Of a stretch of 64,000 nucleotides of DNA, positions 43,304 through 51,885 are shown piece after piece. Position 1 is the first letter of the stretch; each line of letters starts with the position of its first letter. The stretch is from Reinekea marina (GTDB lineage Bacteria > Pseudomonadota > Gammaproteobacteria > Pseudomonadales > Natronospirillaceae). The stretch spans positions 1,047,001-1,111,000 of the forward strand of contig NZ_JAUFQI010000001.1 of the NCBI RefSeq assembly GCF_030409715.1, written 5' to 3'. Under the pieces are notes generated by a model. That model was not told where the DNA came from, searched no databases, and saw nothing but the letters and a program-made list of their open reading frames with translations. The translations under genes and the position numbers were made by a program.

Positions 43304-45561
43304 TACTGACGCCCAAACATTTTGGCATAACCTATTTTTTCAAGGTGTGCTTGCAAGTGAGCTTCAATGGCTTTGGTTGTTGATAAATCTCTAACGTGAT
43401 CGAGAATGGTGCGGCATTCTTGCGTATCGGCATGGCGCACGAGCCATTTAATGATTGGCAATTTAAACGCCGACATACTTAAAGTGCGTATGCCCATGCC
43501 CATTAACAATAAAACTGCTTTTGGATCAGAAGCCATTTCACCGCACACACTTAAATCGATATTTAGGCGCTTGCATTCTTTAGCAATAAGGAAAATAGCA
43601 TCAATCACGGCTGGGTGATTGTGGCTGTATAAATGGGACACTCGGCTATTGTTTCTGTCAACCGCGAGCAAATATTGCGTTAGGTCGTTTGATCCTATCG
43701 AGACAAAATCTATGTAGTCTCGTAATTTAGGCAGCATCCAAATCACCGCTGGCACTTCGGCCATGATACCAATGGCCGGCTTGTGAACGGGTTGGCCTTC
43801 CTCTTTCAATTGGCTGATAGCCTCATCTACCAAACGATGAACACTGAGCAGCTCTTCTTCATTGCTCAGCATTGGCACCATAATTTGTAGATTATCTAAA
43901 CCAATATTCGCCAGTAACATGGCACGAATTTGATCGAGCTGAATATTCCGATAATCCAACGCGAAGCGTATACCGCGCCACCCCAAGAATGGGTTTTCTT
44001 CTTGTATGGGAAAGTAGGGTAAGGCTTTATCTCCACCTATGTCTAGCGTTCGCATGACTACCGGTTTTGGAGCATAGGCTTTTAATACACCACGATAAAT
44101 TTTTACTTGCTCTTCTTCTGTCGGGAAGGTGTCGTGCACCATAAAGGGAATTTCAGAGCGATACAGACCGATGCCTTCTGAGCCACGTTCCAAACCGGGG
44201 GATATATCGGCTAATAGCCCTGTGTTGCAGAACAAGCGAATGGTTTTGCCATCGGTCGATTCCGCCGGTAATTCTTTTAAATGCGCTAAATTTGCTTGGC
44301 GAGCGGCTTCTAACTTAATTAGGCGCTCGTATTCTTCAATTATTGGCTCTGGAGCGTTGGCAATCAGTAACCCCAAGTTACCGTCTAAAATAATATCGGT
44401 ACCGTGTAAGTCATCTAAGTTATGTTCATCTAGCCCAACAACGGCTGGAATCCCTAACGCATTGGCCAATACAGATGTGTGAGAAAGCGAAGACCCTTGG
44501 CTACTGGCAATACCAGCGATCCATTTTGAATCTACTTTGGCAAAGTGTTCTACAGAAATATTTTTACCAATGAGTACGATCGGCTCATTGGTTTCAATAA
44601 TTTCGGGCTCTAAATTTTGTAATTGGCGGTATATTCGAATCGCCAACACGCGTAAATCATCGGCGCGCGCTTTTAAATAAGGGTCTTCCATGGCATCAAA
44701 CACAGCGATTTGCTTTAACATTGATCGCTTTAACGCCGTACTTGCGCTGACACCTGCTAAGAGCTCTTCTTCAATACCATCGCTTAACTCGGGGCTAACT
44801 AATAAAAGTCGATACACTTCCATTAACGCATTGAGCGTATCGCCGCCATGGTTATTGAGTGTTTCGCCGTCAAGGTCTTCCCGTGTGGATAGCAGTGCAT
44901 CGGCAATGCGAGTGCGCTCGAACTCAACTCCTGAACCGGATCTTTCGGGTATGCTTTCTAATGACAGCTCATCTTTTACTACCCAGCCTTTGGCAATACA
45001 AACGCCAGCCGCACCATTAATACCACGTAATCGACGAATATTACTGGTGTCACTCAAAGATTCTATATCAAGCAATTTCTGTAAGTTGCCAGATAAGCTC
45101 GACACCAGATGAGCCCCCATGGTCACTAGAAAGGCTTCTTCTTCATCACTAAAGCGCCGCGTTTCTTTAACCTGTACCACCAATACACCTAGGGTATTCC
45201 CTAGGTGAATCATCGGAACGCCTAAATAACCTTGATAATGTTCTTCGCCGGAGACAGGGAAATATTTATATTTCGGGTGTTGTTCTGCATAGGGCAGGTT
45301 CATAAGATGTTGGCGTTGAGCAATAGTGCCAACTAACCCTTCACCAAATGCTAACTTGATATTTCCTACTGCGCCATCTGCCAGCCCTTCCGTTGCTGTC
45401 AGGGTTAGGTGCTCATTGCTGTCCACTAAATATAGGCTGCACACATCTACATTTAAGGAGGAGCGAATACGGTTCACAATAAGTTGAACCAGCTCTTGTG
45501 TATCAGCAGCTTGAGCGGATTCTTGCAGTATTTTTTTGGCGACCAGTAACGGTTTTGGCAT
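43303..45561 (-). CDS. ptsP: Phosphoenolpyruvate-protein phosphotransferase PtsP (nitrogen PTS enzyme I)
   Basis: First phosphotransfer enzyme of the nitrogen-related PTS, which signals carbon/nitrogen state through NPr and EIIA-Ntr. The 752 residues show an N-terminal GAF domain (about 15-160), the enzyme I N-domain, the phospho-histidine at 361 in SSLSHTSVLANALGIPA, and the PEP-binding barrel (LYRSEIPFM, CGEMASD). In many gammaproteobacteria rppH precedes it, but here the upstream gene is a secreted protein 60 bases away. Confidence 0.95.
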   Translation of the reverse strand: MPKPLLVAKKILQESAQAADTQELVQLIVNRIRSSLNVDVCSLYLVDSNEHLTLTATEGLADGAVGNIKLAFGEGLVGTIAQRQHLMNLPYAEQHPKYKYFPVSGEEHYQGYLGVPMIHLGNTLGVLVVQVKETRRFSDEEEAFLVTMGAHLVSSLSGNLQKLLDIESLSDTSNIRRLRGINGAAGVCIAKGWVVKDELSLESIPERSGSGVEFERTRIADALLSTREDLDGETLNNHGGDTLNALMEVYRLLLVSPELSDGIEEELLAGVSASTALKRSMLKQIAVFDAMEDPYLKARADDLRVLAIRIYRQLQNLEPEIIETNEPIVLIGKNISVEHFAKVDSKWIAGIASSQGSSLSHTSVLANALGIPAVVGLDEHNLDDLHGTDIILDGNLGLLIANAPEPIIEEYERLIKLEAARQANLAHLKELPAESTDGKTIRLFCNTGLLADISPGLERGSEGIGLYRSEIPFMVHDTFPTEEEQVKIYRGVLKAYAPKPVVMRTLDIGGDKALPYFPIQEENPFLGWRGIRFALDYRNIQLDQIRAMLLANIGLDNLQIMVPMLSNEEELLSVHRLVDEAISQLKEEGQPVHKPAIGIMAEVPAVIWMLPKLRDYIDFVSIGSNDLTQYLLAVDRNNSRVSHLYSHNHPAVIDAIFLIAKECKRLNIDLSVCGEMASDPKAVLLLMGMGIRTLSMSAFKLPIIKWLVRHADTQECRTILDHVRDLSTTKAIEAHLQAHLEKIGYAKMFGRQ

Positions 45562-45620
45562 AACGGCCTTTCAATAGGAAGTTACCCTGATTGTACCTGT
45601 TATCGGCGCACTGGCAATAT

Positions 45621-48600
45621 CTACCGAGTACGTCTTATGACTAATAGTACAATGCCCAACAACAACCAATAAACCCCGAATGCACCCGCTTTGCTATTAG
45701 AGCTCGTTAAACTCGGCCGATTGGTTGAGTTGGTAGTGAGTAATGGTTTCGTAGTTGAACTCGCTACGCTGTCCTCGCTGTTGGTAACATCCCCGGTAAA
45801 ATCTAAACGGCTATCACCCTGGCGAGAGTTCGCGCTGATAACATCAGCGGTTCCGCTGCCATCAACATCGACCAATAGAATAGAATCGGCTCCTTGAGTA
45901 TCCATTACTTCAACAGTGTTGAGCTGATTAGACATCACTTCCAGTGCGCCGCCGGCATGCAGCACCGCAATTTCATCAATACCATCGCCATCGTAATCAC
46001 CTATGCTCATGTCGTTGATTTGGCTGGTGGGTTGCTCTTGTTGTAACGACGTGGTTTCATTGGCGTTGACCGCGTGAATTTGGATGTTTGCGCCGATTTC
46101 GGCAGAGCCTTCATTAACAAGAACTACATCACTGGCGATACCGTCACCGTCTAAATCGGCGAGTGAAACATGGCTAGTCAAATCTTCAGGGTTGCCAAAC
46201 GATACTTCATTGAAATCTAAGCCATTCGATTCTGTTGAACGTTCAAAAGAACGACCAAGGACGACCGCACCGCGACCGCGGTTAAAGAATATACGGTTAC
46301 GATAGCCGCGATTCGCAAACAAAATATCGAGTTTTCCATCGCCATTAAAATCATAAACAATGACACCGCGCGAACGTCGAGCAGGGAACTCGGCCGCTAA
46401 AGTAAAGTTACCGGCACCATCGTTAAAGTACAAAGTGTTATTGTCTTCATTATTGGCAAAAAGTAAGTCTACATCGCCATCACGATCCATGTCGGCGTAG
46501 GTTACCGCGCGTGAATCTTTATTGCCCAAAAGGCCATGTAATTCAAACTGGCCATCACCTTGGTTTAAGTAAACGGTATTCGGTTCACCCTGGCCATTCG
46601 CCAGTACCCAGTCTTTGTGACCGTCGTTGTTGATATCGGTAATTGCCATGGCATAGCTGTTAGACGCATCGGCTAAGTGTGTATGCAGAACAGGGCGGAA
46701 TAATGATTTTTCAAAACGATACGCTGTGCTCGCCTCGGTTGGACCGTTTGCAAACATCACTTCTGGCCAACGTCCGCCTTGTATATTGGCAAGTGCAATA
46801 GCTCTTACAGTGCCTTGCCCAAAACTAGGTACCGTAAATTGTGGCGACGTGATCGGGGCATCGGTAAAGGTGAGCGCTATCGTTGCTTGGTTGTTTTCAG
46901 CATTAATTTCAAAGCCACTGTGCTGCCAGCTAGCGTGAAAGTTCAAGCTGGTCGCGGTGGTTTGTTTAATCAATAATTTAATTCGGCTGGCATCGGTAAC
47001 CGTTAAGTTGCATTGGTTATCTATAACTGTGCAACGGGTATCCTGGCTTTGCCACTCGCCATCAAAGCTGATAACCAAGGGAGCACTTACTTCGCTCATA
47101 GGGCCTTTGTTTTGGACAATTATTTCAACAGGTACCCATGCATTTAAGCCCCAAATAGTACGCTCGACCACCGCTTCTAAGGTTAAATCGGTAGCGGTAG
47201 GATCGTTTATAATGTGTAAGGTTCGCTGCTCGCTGATGGTGCTTTGTCCATCTGATACTTTAATGGTAAGTGGCCACTCACCTACCGCTTGGGCATCGGC
47301 GTAAACGCTTAACAACCCTTCCGGTGTAACGCTCGCCCAAGTAGGAGGGTTATCTAAACTAAAAGTTAAGGTGCTGCTGTCTACATCGGTCGCTGATAAT
47401 TGTTGAGTATGGTTGCGATAAACAGCCACTTGGTTTAGTTCGCCAGTGGTAAGCTCTGGTAAATCGTTGACGGGAACCACGCTTAGATTGAGTACCTGGG
47501 TTTGGCTGCTCAATTCACCATCACTCACGGTAACAGGAATGGACAATTCGCCCGACCAGTTGGCATTAGGAATAACTTCTTGACCGGCCACTTGATAATG
47601 CTCGCCTAAGCCAATGGTTAAAGTGAAAGCGTCGCTGTCTGGATCAATAATGTTTAGAAGCGCTTCAGTAATAAAAAAACTGATATCTTCCACAGTCTGC
47701 TGAGGGGTAATGGCGGCTAGTTGGGGGGCATCGTTAACTGGCAATACAGTAGCGGCTGCATAAAATACCGCACTGTAATCAAGGCCATCAAACACCTGCA
47801 CACCTATGGTTAACTCACCACTAAAATTTTCTTCCAAGCTTAAAGTATTCGTCGTTACGTCATAATGATTGCCAGGTAGTACTCGTAAACTGAATTGGGT
47901 TGAATCTACATCGGTAAAATTAACCCAGCTGGTAGAAATTACCGGTTGGCTATCTTCGGACCATTGCAAGATGTTTTGCGATTCAATAACAGGGGCATCG
48001 TTTGTGGCTTGTACATCGACAGTAACATTGAAAACGTTGCTTAAATCAGTTCCATCAAAAGCTTGCACCGGTACAGATAAGGCTCCACTGAAATTTTCAG
48101 CGGGCGTAATGGTGTTACCATTTGCACTGTAGTTGGTTCCGTTTAAAACGTTTAAAGTAAAAACACTATTATCTACGTCGGTAATTGAAAGCATATCAAT
48201 GCTAAGCGTAATTGATTGCTCTTCAATGGTGCTAACGACCGATTGCCCCGTGATAACAGGTGCATCATTCACATTTAATACCGTGGCCGTTACAGCAAAC
48301 CATTCGCTCTTAAACTCTCCATCATTAACGCGGACATTGATGTTTAAATTACCCACAAAATTTAAATTTGGCGTTATGGTTTGACCAGAAACTTGGTAGT
48401 TGTTGCCGGACTCTATTTCGAGCGATAGGGTTTCTGGTTGTTCATCGCTAACGATTAAATCGGATAACGACAAGGTGTAGGCAGTATCTTCGGCAAAGCT
48501 AATGGTTTGTTGATTTAAGATTTCAGGCGCCTGGTTTGATCCAACAGTCCAACCAATATCTTTTAACATCGCAAGTGCAATGCCCTCATCTGGCAAATAG

Positions 48601-49445
48601 CCACTAATATAAGGAAGGCTCAATGTGGTTTGGCTATCTACTTCGCTGCTGAAATGCGCCGCTACGGTGCCGCGATTATAATAAGGCGTTGAATAAAGTG
48701 AGACGCCATTTTCAATGATGCCCGAGCCGAAATTTTCTTGAGCATACGCCACAGCATTAGTGCCGTTAAATGTTATGCTTCGAGAGGAGGTAGCGGCATC
48801 ATACAGTTCGGTAGCGCTTAACTCGTGTGCCATTTTTCCGTGCTTTACGGATCGAACAAAAGAGGTGTAAATGTCTGGCTTGTTGTTAGCCCGAGCACCT
48901 GTTTTAAAATCGGTCAGTGGAAACAAGCCTAAGCCGTGCGCAATCTCCTGAATTGTTTCCCAATAGAGTGACAGTTGGCCAAACTGCTCAAAGTTAGCAT
49001 CTTTTTTAAGGTAAAAATCGCGACAACGGCCAACCCCTCGCACATTACGGCTGTTGTATCGAATTTCAATATCGGGCTGGTTAGGTAACAAATCATAGCC
49101 AGCATAAGCATTGGCAAGAGCGATAGGGTAGCTAACATCCGCCTGAGGGGCGTTAACAAAATTGACCGCCGATGCCGGCTCTGAGGTAAGAACAAAGGCA
49201 TTATCGGCAAAAGAACAATAGTAGCGTTGAACGATGTCAACCGTTACCTGGATAGGAACATCACTGTGAACTTGCTCTGCCCAGTAGGCTGCGGCTTCAT
49301 TCATCACATCTATTTGAGATTGTGAATAATCGCTTGAATAGCTGATGTCAAAAGTACTGGCTTGACCCACAACACTGTAAGTTTGCGCATGAGCCAAAGC
49401 GCTAAACATTACCGACATAAAAATTGAAAAGATGACTTTACTCAT
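45621..49445 (-). CDS. Giant secreted protein: degenerate metalloprotease-like domain, cadherin-like and FG-GAP repeats
   Basis: A 1274-residue exported protein. Signal peptide (about 1-20); an N-terminal protease-like domain (about 25-300) with WETIQEIAHGLG, where the first zinc His of HExxH is Gln166; four cadherin-like repeats of about 90 residues with NDAP linkers (about 305-660), then a shorter cadherin-type unit (to about 755); an Ig-like part (to about 880); FG-GAP/VCBS repeats with DxDxDG-type calcium loops (about 890-1200); and a Ser/Asn-rich tail ending in a hydrophobic segment plus Arg residues (FGVYWLLLGIVLLVIRRTR), like rhombosortase-type sorting tails but without the double Gly. 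Confidence 0.85.
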   Translation of the reverse strand: MSKVIFSIFMSVMFSALAHAQTYSVVGQASTFDISYSSDYSQSQIDVMNEAAAYWAEQVHSDVPIQVTVDIVQRYYCSFADNAFVLTSEPASAVNFVNAPQADVSYPIALANAYAGYDLLPNQPDIEIRYNSRNVRGVGRCRDFYLKKDANFEQFGQLSLYWETIQEIAHGLGLFPLTDFKTGARANNKPDIYTSFVRSVKHGKMAHELSATELYDAATSSRSITFNGTNAVAYAQENFGSGIIENGVSLYSTPYYNRGTVAAHFSSEVDSQTTLSLPYISGYLPDEGIALAMLKDIGWTVGSNQAPEILNQQTISFAEDTAYTLSLSDLIVSDEQPETLSLEIESGNNYQVSGQTITPNLNFVGNLNINVRVNDGEFKSEWFAVTATVLNVNDAPVITGQSVVSTIEEQSITLSIDMLSITDVDNSVFTLNVLNGTNYSANGNTITPAENFSGALSVPVQAFDGTDLSNVFNVTVDVQATNDAPVIESQNILQWSEDSQPVISTSWVNFTDVDSTQFSLRVLPGNHYDVTTNTLSLEENFSGELTIGVQVFDGLDYSAVFYAAATVLPVNDAPQLAAITPQQTVEDISFFITEALLNIIDPDSDAFTLTIGLGEHYQVAGQEVIPNANWSGELSIPVTVSDGELSSQTQVLNLSVVPVNDLPELTTGELNQVAVYRNHTQQLSATDVDSSTLTFSLDNPPTWASVTPEGLLSVYADAQAVGEWPLTIKVSDGQSTISEQRTLHIINDPTATDLTLEAVVERTIWGLNAWVPVEIIVQNKGPMSEVSAPLVISFDGEWQSQDTRCTVIDNQCNLTVTDASRIKLLIKQTTATSLNFHASWQHSGFEINAENNQATIALTFTDAPITSPQFTVPSFGQGTVRAIALANIQGGRWPEVMFANGPTEASTAYRFEKSLFRPVLHTHLADASNSYAMAITDINNDGHKDWVLANGQGEPNTVYLNQGDGQFELHGLLGNKDSRAVTYADMDRDGDVDLLFANNEDNNTLYFNDGAGNFTLAAEFPARRSRGVIVYDFNGDGKLDILFANRGYRNRIFFNRGRGAVVLGRSFERSTESNGLDFNEVSFGNPEDLTSHVSLADLDGDGIASDVVLVNEGSAEIGANIQIHAVNANETTSLQQEQPTSQINDMSIGDYDGDGIDEIAVLHAGGALEVMSNQLNTVEVMDTQGADSILLVDVDGSGTADVISANSRQGDSRLDFTGDVTNSEDSVASSTTKPLLTTNSTNRPSLTSSNSKAGAFGVYWLLLGIVLLVIRRTR

Positions 49446-49517
49446 ACCAGATACTCAAAATGATCAATATGTGATCAGAGTATCGTTATTTTTTAAAAGT
49501 CACTAAAGAAAGAGTCC

Positions 49518-49581
49518 CGTCACACAATTTTTGTGACGCGAACAGTGTTAAAGTTTATTTTTGACGCGAAAAAGTGTCAAA
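49518..49581 (-). promoter_or_regulatory. Candidate operator cluster for the giant secreted protein
   Basis: Perfect arms CGTCACA/TGTGACG overlap the first of two similar direct repeats; the second copy is itself near-palindromic (TTGACGC, six bases, GTGTCAA). The cluster lies 73-136 bases upstream of the start at 49445, a suitable place for a regulator. The regulator is unknown. Confidence 0.5.
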
Positions 49582-49766
49582 AATACGAATATTTGAATGG
49601 TAGAGCGATTTAACGTCAAAACTAAAAGCGACTGAAACGGTTTAGCCATTCATAGCTATGGTGGCTACAAAAGGCTAAAAACTGTTGAAATAGCAAAAAT
49701 TTAAGGAATGAAGGCTAAATTTTAATCGACCAAAGCGAAAAAGTTCATATAAATCAATAAGGTGGC

Positions 49767-49794
49767 TAGACTTGTCAAAGTACCACGGTATAAT
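49767..49794 (+). promoter_or_regulatory. tRNA promoter
   Basis: TATAAT at 49789-49794, with TAGACT 16 bases before it, ends 14 bases upstream of the tRNA. A GC-rich stretch (GCCTGCC) follows the -10, as in stringently controlled stable-RNA promoters. Confidence 0.6.
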
Positions 49795-49808
49795 GCCTGC
49801 CACTGTAA

Positions 49809-49885
49809 GGGCCTTTAGCTCAGTTGGTTAGAGCATACGACTCATAATCGTCAGGTCCGCGGTTCAAGTCCGCGAAGGCCCACCA
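49809..49885 (+). tRNA. tRNA with CAU anticodon, probably tRNA-Ile2, possibly Met
   Basis: A 77-base cloverleaf including encoded CCA. Acceptor arms GGGCCTT/AAGGCCC, D-arm GCTC/GAGC, anticodon loop CTCATAA, T-arm CGCGG/CCGCG with TTCAAGT. The C4-G69 and C5-G68 pairs resemble Escherichia coli tRNA-Ile2, whose CAU wobble base is changed to lysidine by TilS, more than elongator tRNA-Met. The sequence alone does not settle it. A terminator follows. Confidence 0.95.
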
Positions 49886-49900
49886 TTTACAGACTCTCTG

Positions 49901-49924
49901 AAACCCGCTTCTATGCGGGTTTTT
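49901..49924 (+). terminator. Terminator after the tRNA
   Basis: AAACCCGC and GCGGGTTT arms around a six-base loop, with a T run. Confidence 0.9.
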
Positions 49925-50164
49925 GCGTTATTGGGCTATAAAATTCGCTACATATATTGCATTCGCTCATATCAAATTCTATATCTCCCTAAAAATCAGT
50001 TATAAATTGCGCAAATTGTGAGTTTTCTGAGTAAGCAAGTATAGGTACTTTAACATTGTTAAATTGACCCGCTAGGTGTTTTATGTCATTTTCGTAGATA
50101 AGGTATTGGAGAGTTACAGGATTTTATTCGTAATCCTCATTAATCAAATAAAAGGAAGCTACTG

Positions 50165-50407
50165 ATGAAAACGATACTTACTGCGATAATCTTAATGGCG
50201 ACGTCTACCCCTTTTATAGACATGAAATCTGATGACATGCTTTATTCTACAATAGCCCCCATAGCCGCGTTACTTGGCGTAATATTATTCATTTTAGGGC
50301 TTATCTATTTTGTAAAAAGTAAAAGCTCTTCTTCGGCATCACCTAGCCCGAAAAGATTTTCAGTAGGTAGCAGTTTAGATGGTACTCATATTGGTGGCGG
50401 GGAATAG
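50165..50407 (+). CDS. Small membrane protein of unknown function
   Basis: An 80-residue protein with a hydrophobic N-terminal segment (about 3-17, signal-like), one membrane segment (about 31-50), then a Ser-rich tail ending GTHIGGGE. AAAGGAAG lies seven bases before the ATG, a good ribosome site, which supports a real gene. No family recognised. Stands alone between the tRNA terminator and a GNAT gene. Confidence 0.6.
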   Translation: MKTILTAIILMATSTPFIDMKSDDMLYSTIAPIAALLGVILFILGLIYFVKSKSSSSASPSPKRFSVGSSLDGTHIGGGE

Positions 50408-50702
50408 GATTCATTCTTGATAGTCCGAGAGATATTCTTACTTAACTGAGCTATTAAACAATCCGTTAGTCGTTTGTTTTGATAGCTTTTAATTTTCTAA
50501 TAACCTTTGTTGATAACACGACCTTCCCGATTACAGTGAATTGAAATTCAGTGCTAAAGTTTTACTCACCAATGAGTATTTGATAGTGTGATTTTTAGGT
50601 GCAAATTTCTTTCAATTTAAATGTATAAATTGTTGTATCTATTTATTAACTATTGATCAAGGGTGCGCAACACTTTCCAGTTATAATGACAGAGATATCT
50701 AA

Positions 50703-51200
50703 ATGGAATTTAAAATTAGAAAAGCAGAAATACGAGATTACATCGACATTCAAGAGATTCATTCAATGACAAATGCCTATTCAGGTACTTTACAGTTGCC
50801 TTTGCCTTCTGAAGAGCTATGGAAGCAAAAATTGACGAATCAGTCGCCATACAGGCATCTTTTTGTTGCAGAAGTAAGTGGTAAAGTCGTCGCGATTACA
50901 GGGTTAATGTTAGAGCAAAATGTAAGGCGGAAGCACGTTGGCAGTTTGGGAATTTCAGTTCACGATGACTATGCGAACAAAGGCATAGGCACGGCGTTAA
51001 TGACAAAAGTAATCGATATTGCTGATTACTGGATGGCGATTCTTAGGCTTGAGCTCACTGTGTTTGATGATAATAAAGCCGCTATAAAACTGTATGAAAA
51101 ACTTGGCTTTAAAAAGGAAGGCGTTCATAAGCAGTATGCCTTTAGAAATGGTCACTATTGTGATGTAATTGCAATGGCAAGAATAAAAGGCACTGTTTAG
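50703..51200 (+). CDS. yhhY: GNAT acetyltransferase, YhhY/AaaT-like
   Basis: A 165-residue GNAT-fold protein. It tracks Escherichia coli YhhY (AaaT, an L-amino-acid N-acetyltransferase) along its length: RDYIDIQEIH near the start, RRKHVGSLGISV, the acetyl-CoA loop NKGIGTALM, ELTVFDDNKAAIKLYEKLGF and YAFRNGHYCDV. The ribosome site is weak. The substrate here is inferred. It ends about 40 bases before a riboswitch that belongs to the next gene. Confidence 0.78.
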   Translation: MEFKIRKAEIRDYIDIQEIHSMTNAYSGTLQLPLPSEELWKQKLTNQSPYRHLFVAEVSGKVVAITGLMLEQNVRRKHVGSLGISVHDDYANKGIGTALMTKVIDIADYWMAILRLELTVFDDNKAAIKLYEKLGFKKEGVHKQYAFRNGHYCDVIAMARIKGTV

Positions 51201-51240
51201 TATTCTATTCTTAATGCGTTATAGGTAGTAGCAAGTGACG

Positions 51241-51299
51241 TGAGGACGACCTCAACTCTCAGATTCATTAGGGGACGGCCCCAAAATCAATTGAGAGGG
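51241..51299 (+). promoter_or_regulatory. Guanidine-II (mini-ykkC) riboswitch
   Basis: Two hairpins with the diagnostic ACGR loops: TGAGG-ACGA-CCTCA (51241-51254) and GGGG-ACGG-CCCC (51271-51282). The stretch CTCTCA (51256-51261) can pair with TGAGAG (51292-51297), which overlaps the ribosome site of the next gene. In the known class, guanidine binding to both loops frees the ribosome site. The downstream gene is a guanidinium exporter, which fits. Confidence 0.92.
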
Positions 51300-51303
51300 T
51301 TAT

Positions 51304-51621
51304 ATGAACTGGTTAATTTTATTTATAGCTGGCCTGTTAGAGATCAGCTGGGCTGTGGGGTTAAAGTACACAGACGGCTTTACGAAGTTATGGCCTTCCG
51401 TTGGCACCTTGATTTCCTTAGTTTTAAGTTTTCTTTTGCTGGGTTTTGCTCTGAAAACATTGCCCGTTGGTACGGCCTACGCCATTTGGGTCGGTATTGG
51501 TGCAGTGGGTACAGCGATTCTAGGAATTATATTATTCGAAGAGCCTATTGATGCCCTCAAGTTAGTTAGCCTAGCATTGATTTGTGCCGGAATCGTAGGG
51601 CTGAAATTAGCGCATAACTAG
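51304..51621 (+). CDS. gdx: Guanidinium exporter, small multidrug resistance family
   Basis: A 105-residue four-helix membrane protein of the SugE/Gdx branch: the membrane Glu13 sits in [17 protein letters not shown], followed by [20 protein letters not shown]. Gdx works as an antiparallel dimer exchanging guanidinium for protons. The GLKYT and WVGIG stretches are of the Gdx rather than the EmrE type, and the riboswitch directly upstream supports the assignment. Often annotated sugE. Confidence 0.94.
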   Translation: MNWLILFIAGLLEISWAVGLKYTDGFTKLWPSVGTLISLVLSFLLLGFALKTLPVGTAYAIWVGIGAVGTAILGIILFEEPIDALKLVSLALICAGIVGLKLAHN

Positions 51622-51885
51622 CCAGTGCTATCGACAAAGTCACCTAATTAAGGAGATGTTAGTAAGAAATGCCAACAGCGCGGCTTTTGAACCCTTTGTA
51701 ATAGGGTCGAGAACTGGTAGGTGTTATAGGCTGCATCCGCTAAACTAAGCTGCGTTTTAACCTCTTAGTTGAAACGATGATTGTATTTGCAAATAGGGGA
51801 TTTTTGGGGGAGCGGCGAAACCTAGTCTATAGTTTATGAATTGTATTTATCAGAACACCGTATTATTGCTACTGGAGCATAACTT

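Larger units (their letters stand above)
49446..49808. other. Intergenic region with operator-like repeats
   Basis: 363 A/T-rich bases upstream of the giant secreted-protein gene and of the tRNA. It holds a 21-base palindrome (49518-49538, arms CGTCACA/TGTGACG), two direct copies of a TGACGCGAA-GTGT-AAA unit (49534-49552 and 49562-49581), and a nested palindrome at 49643-49667 (TAGCCA/TGGCTA around CATAGCTATG). No gene seen. Confidence 0.65.

Noticed and set aside
45691..48384. Several plus-strand frames opposite the giant secreted protein
   Set aside because: They reflect the Asp/Thr/Ser-rich repeats on the other strand; none shows a start signal or domain.
51240..51551. 103-residue open frame overlapping the riboswitch and gdx
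   Set aside because: It is an out-of-frame shadow of gdx and would read through the riboswitch hairpins.
51656..51748. Short open frame after gdx beginning next to AAGGAG
   Set aside because: The ribosome site touches the ATG, the alternative ATG gives only ten residues, and no family is recognised.
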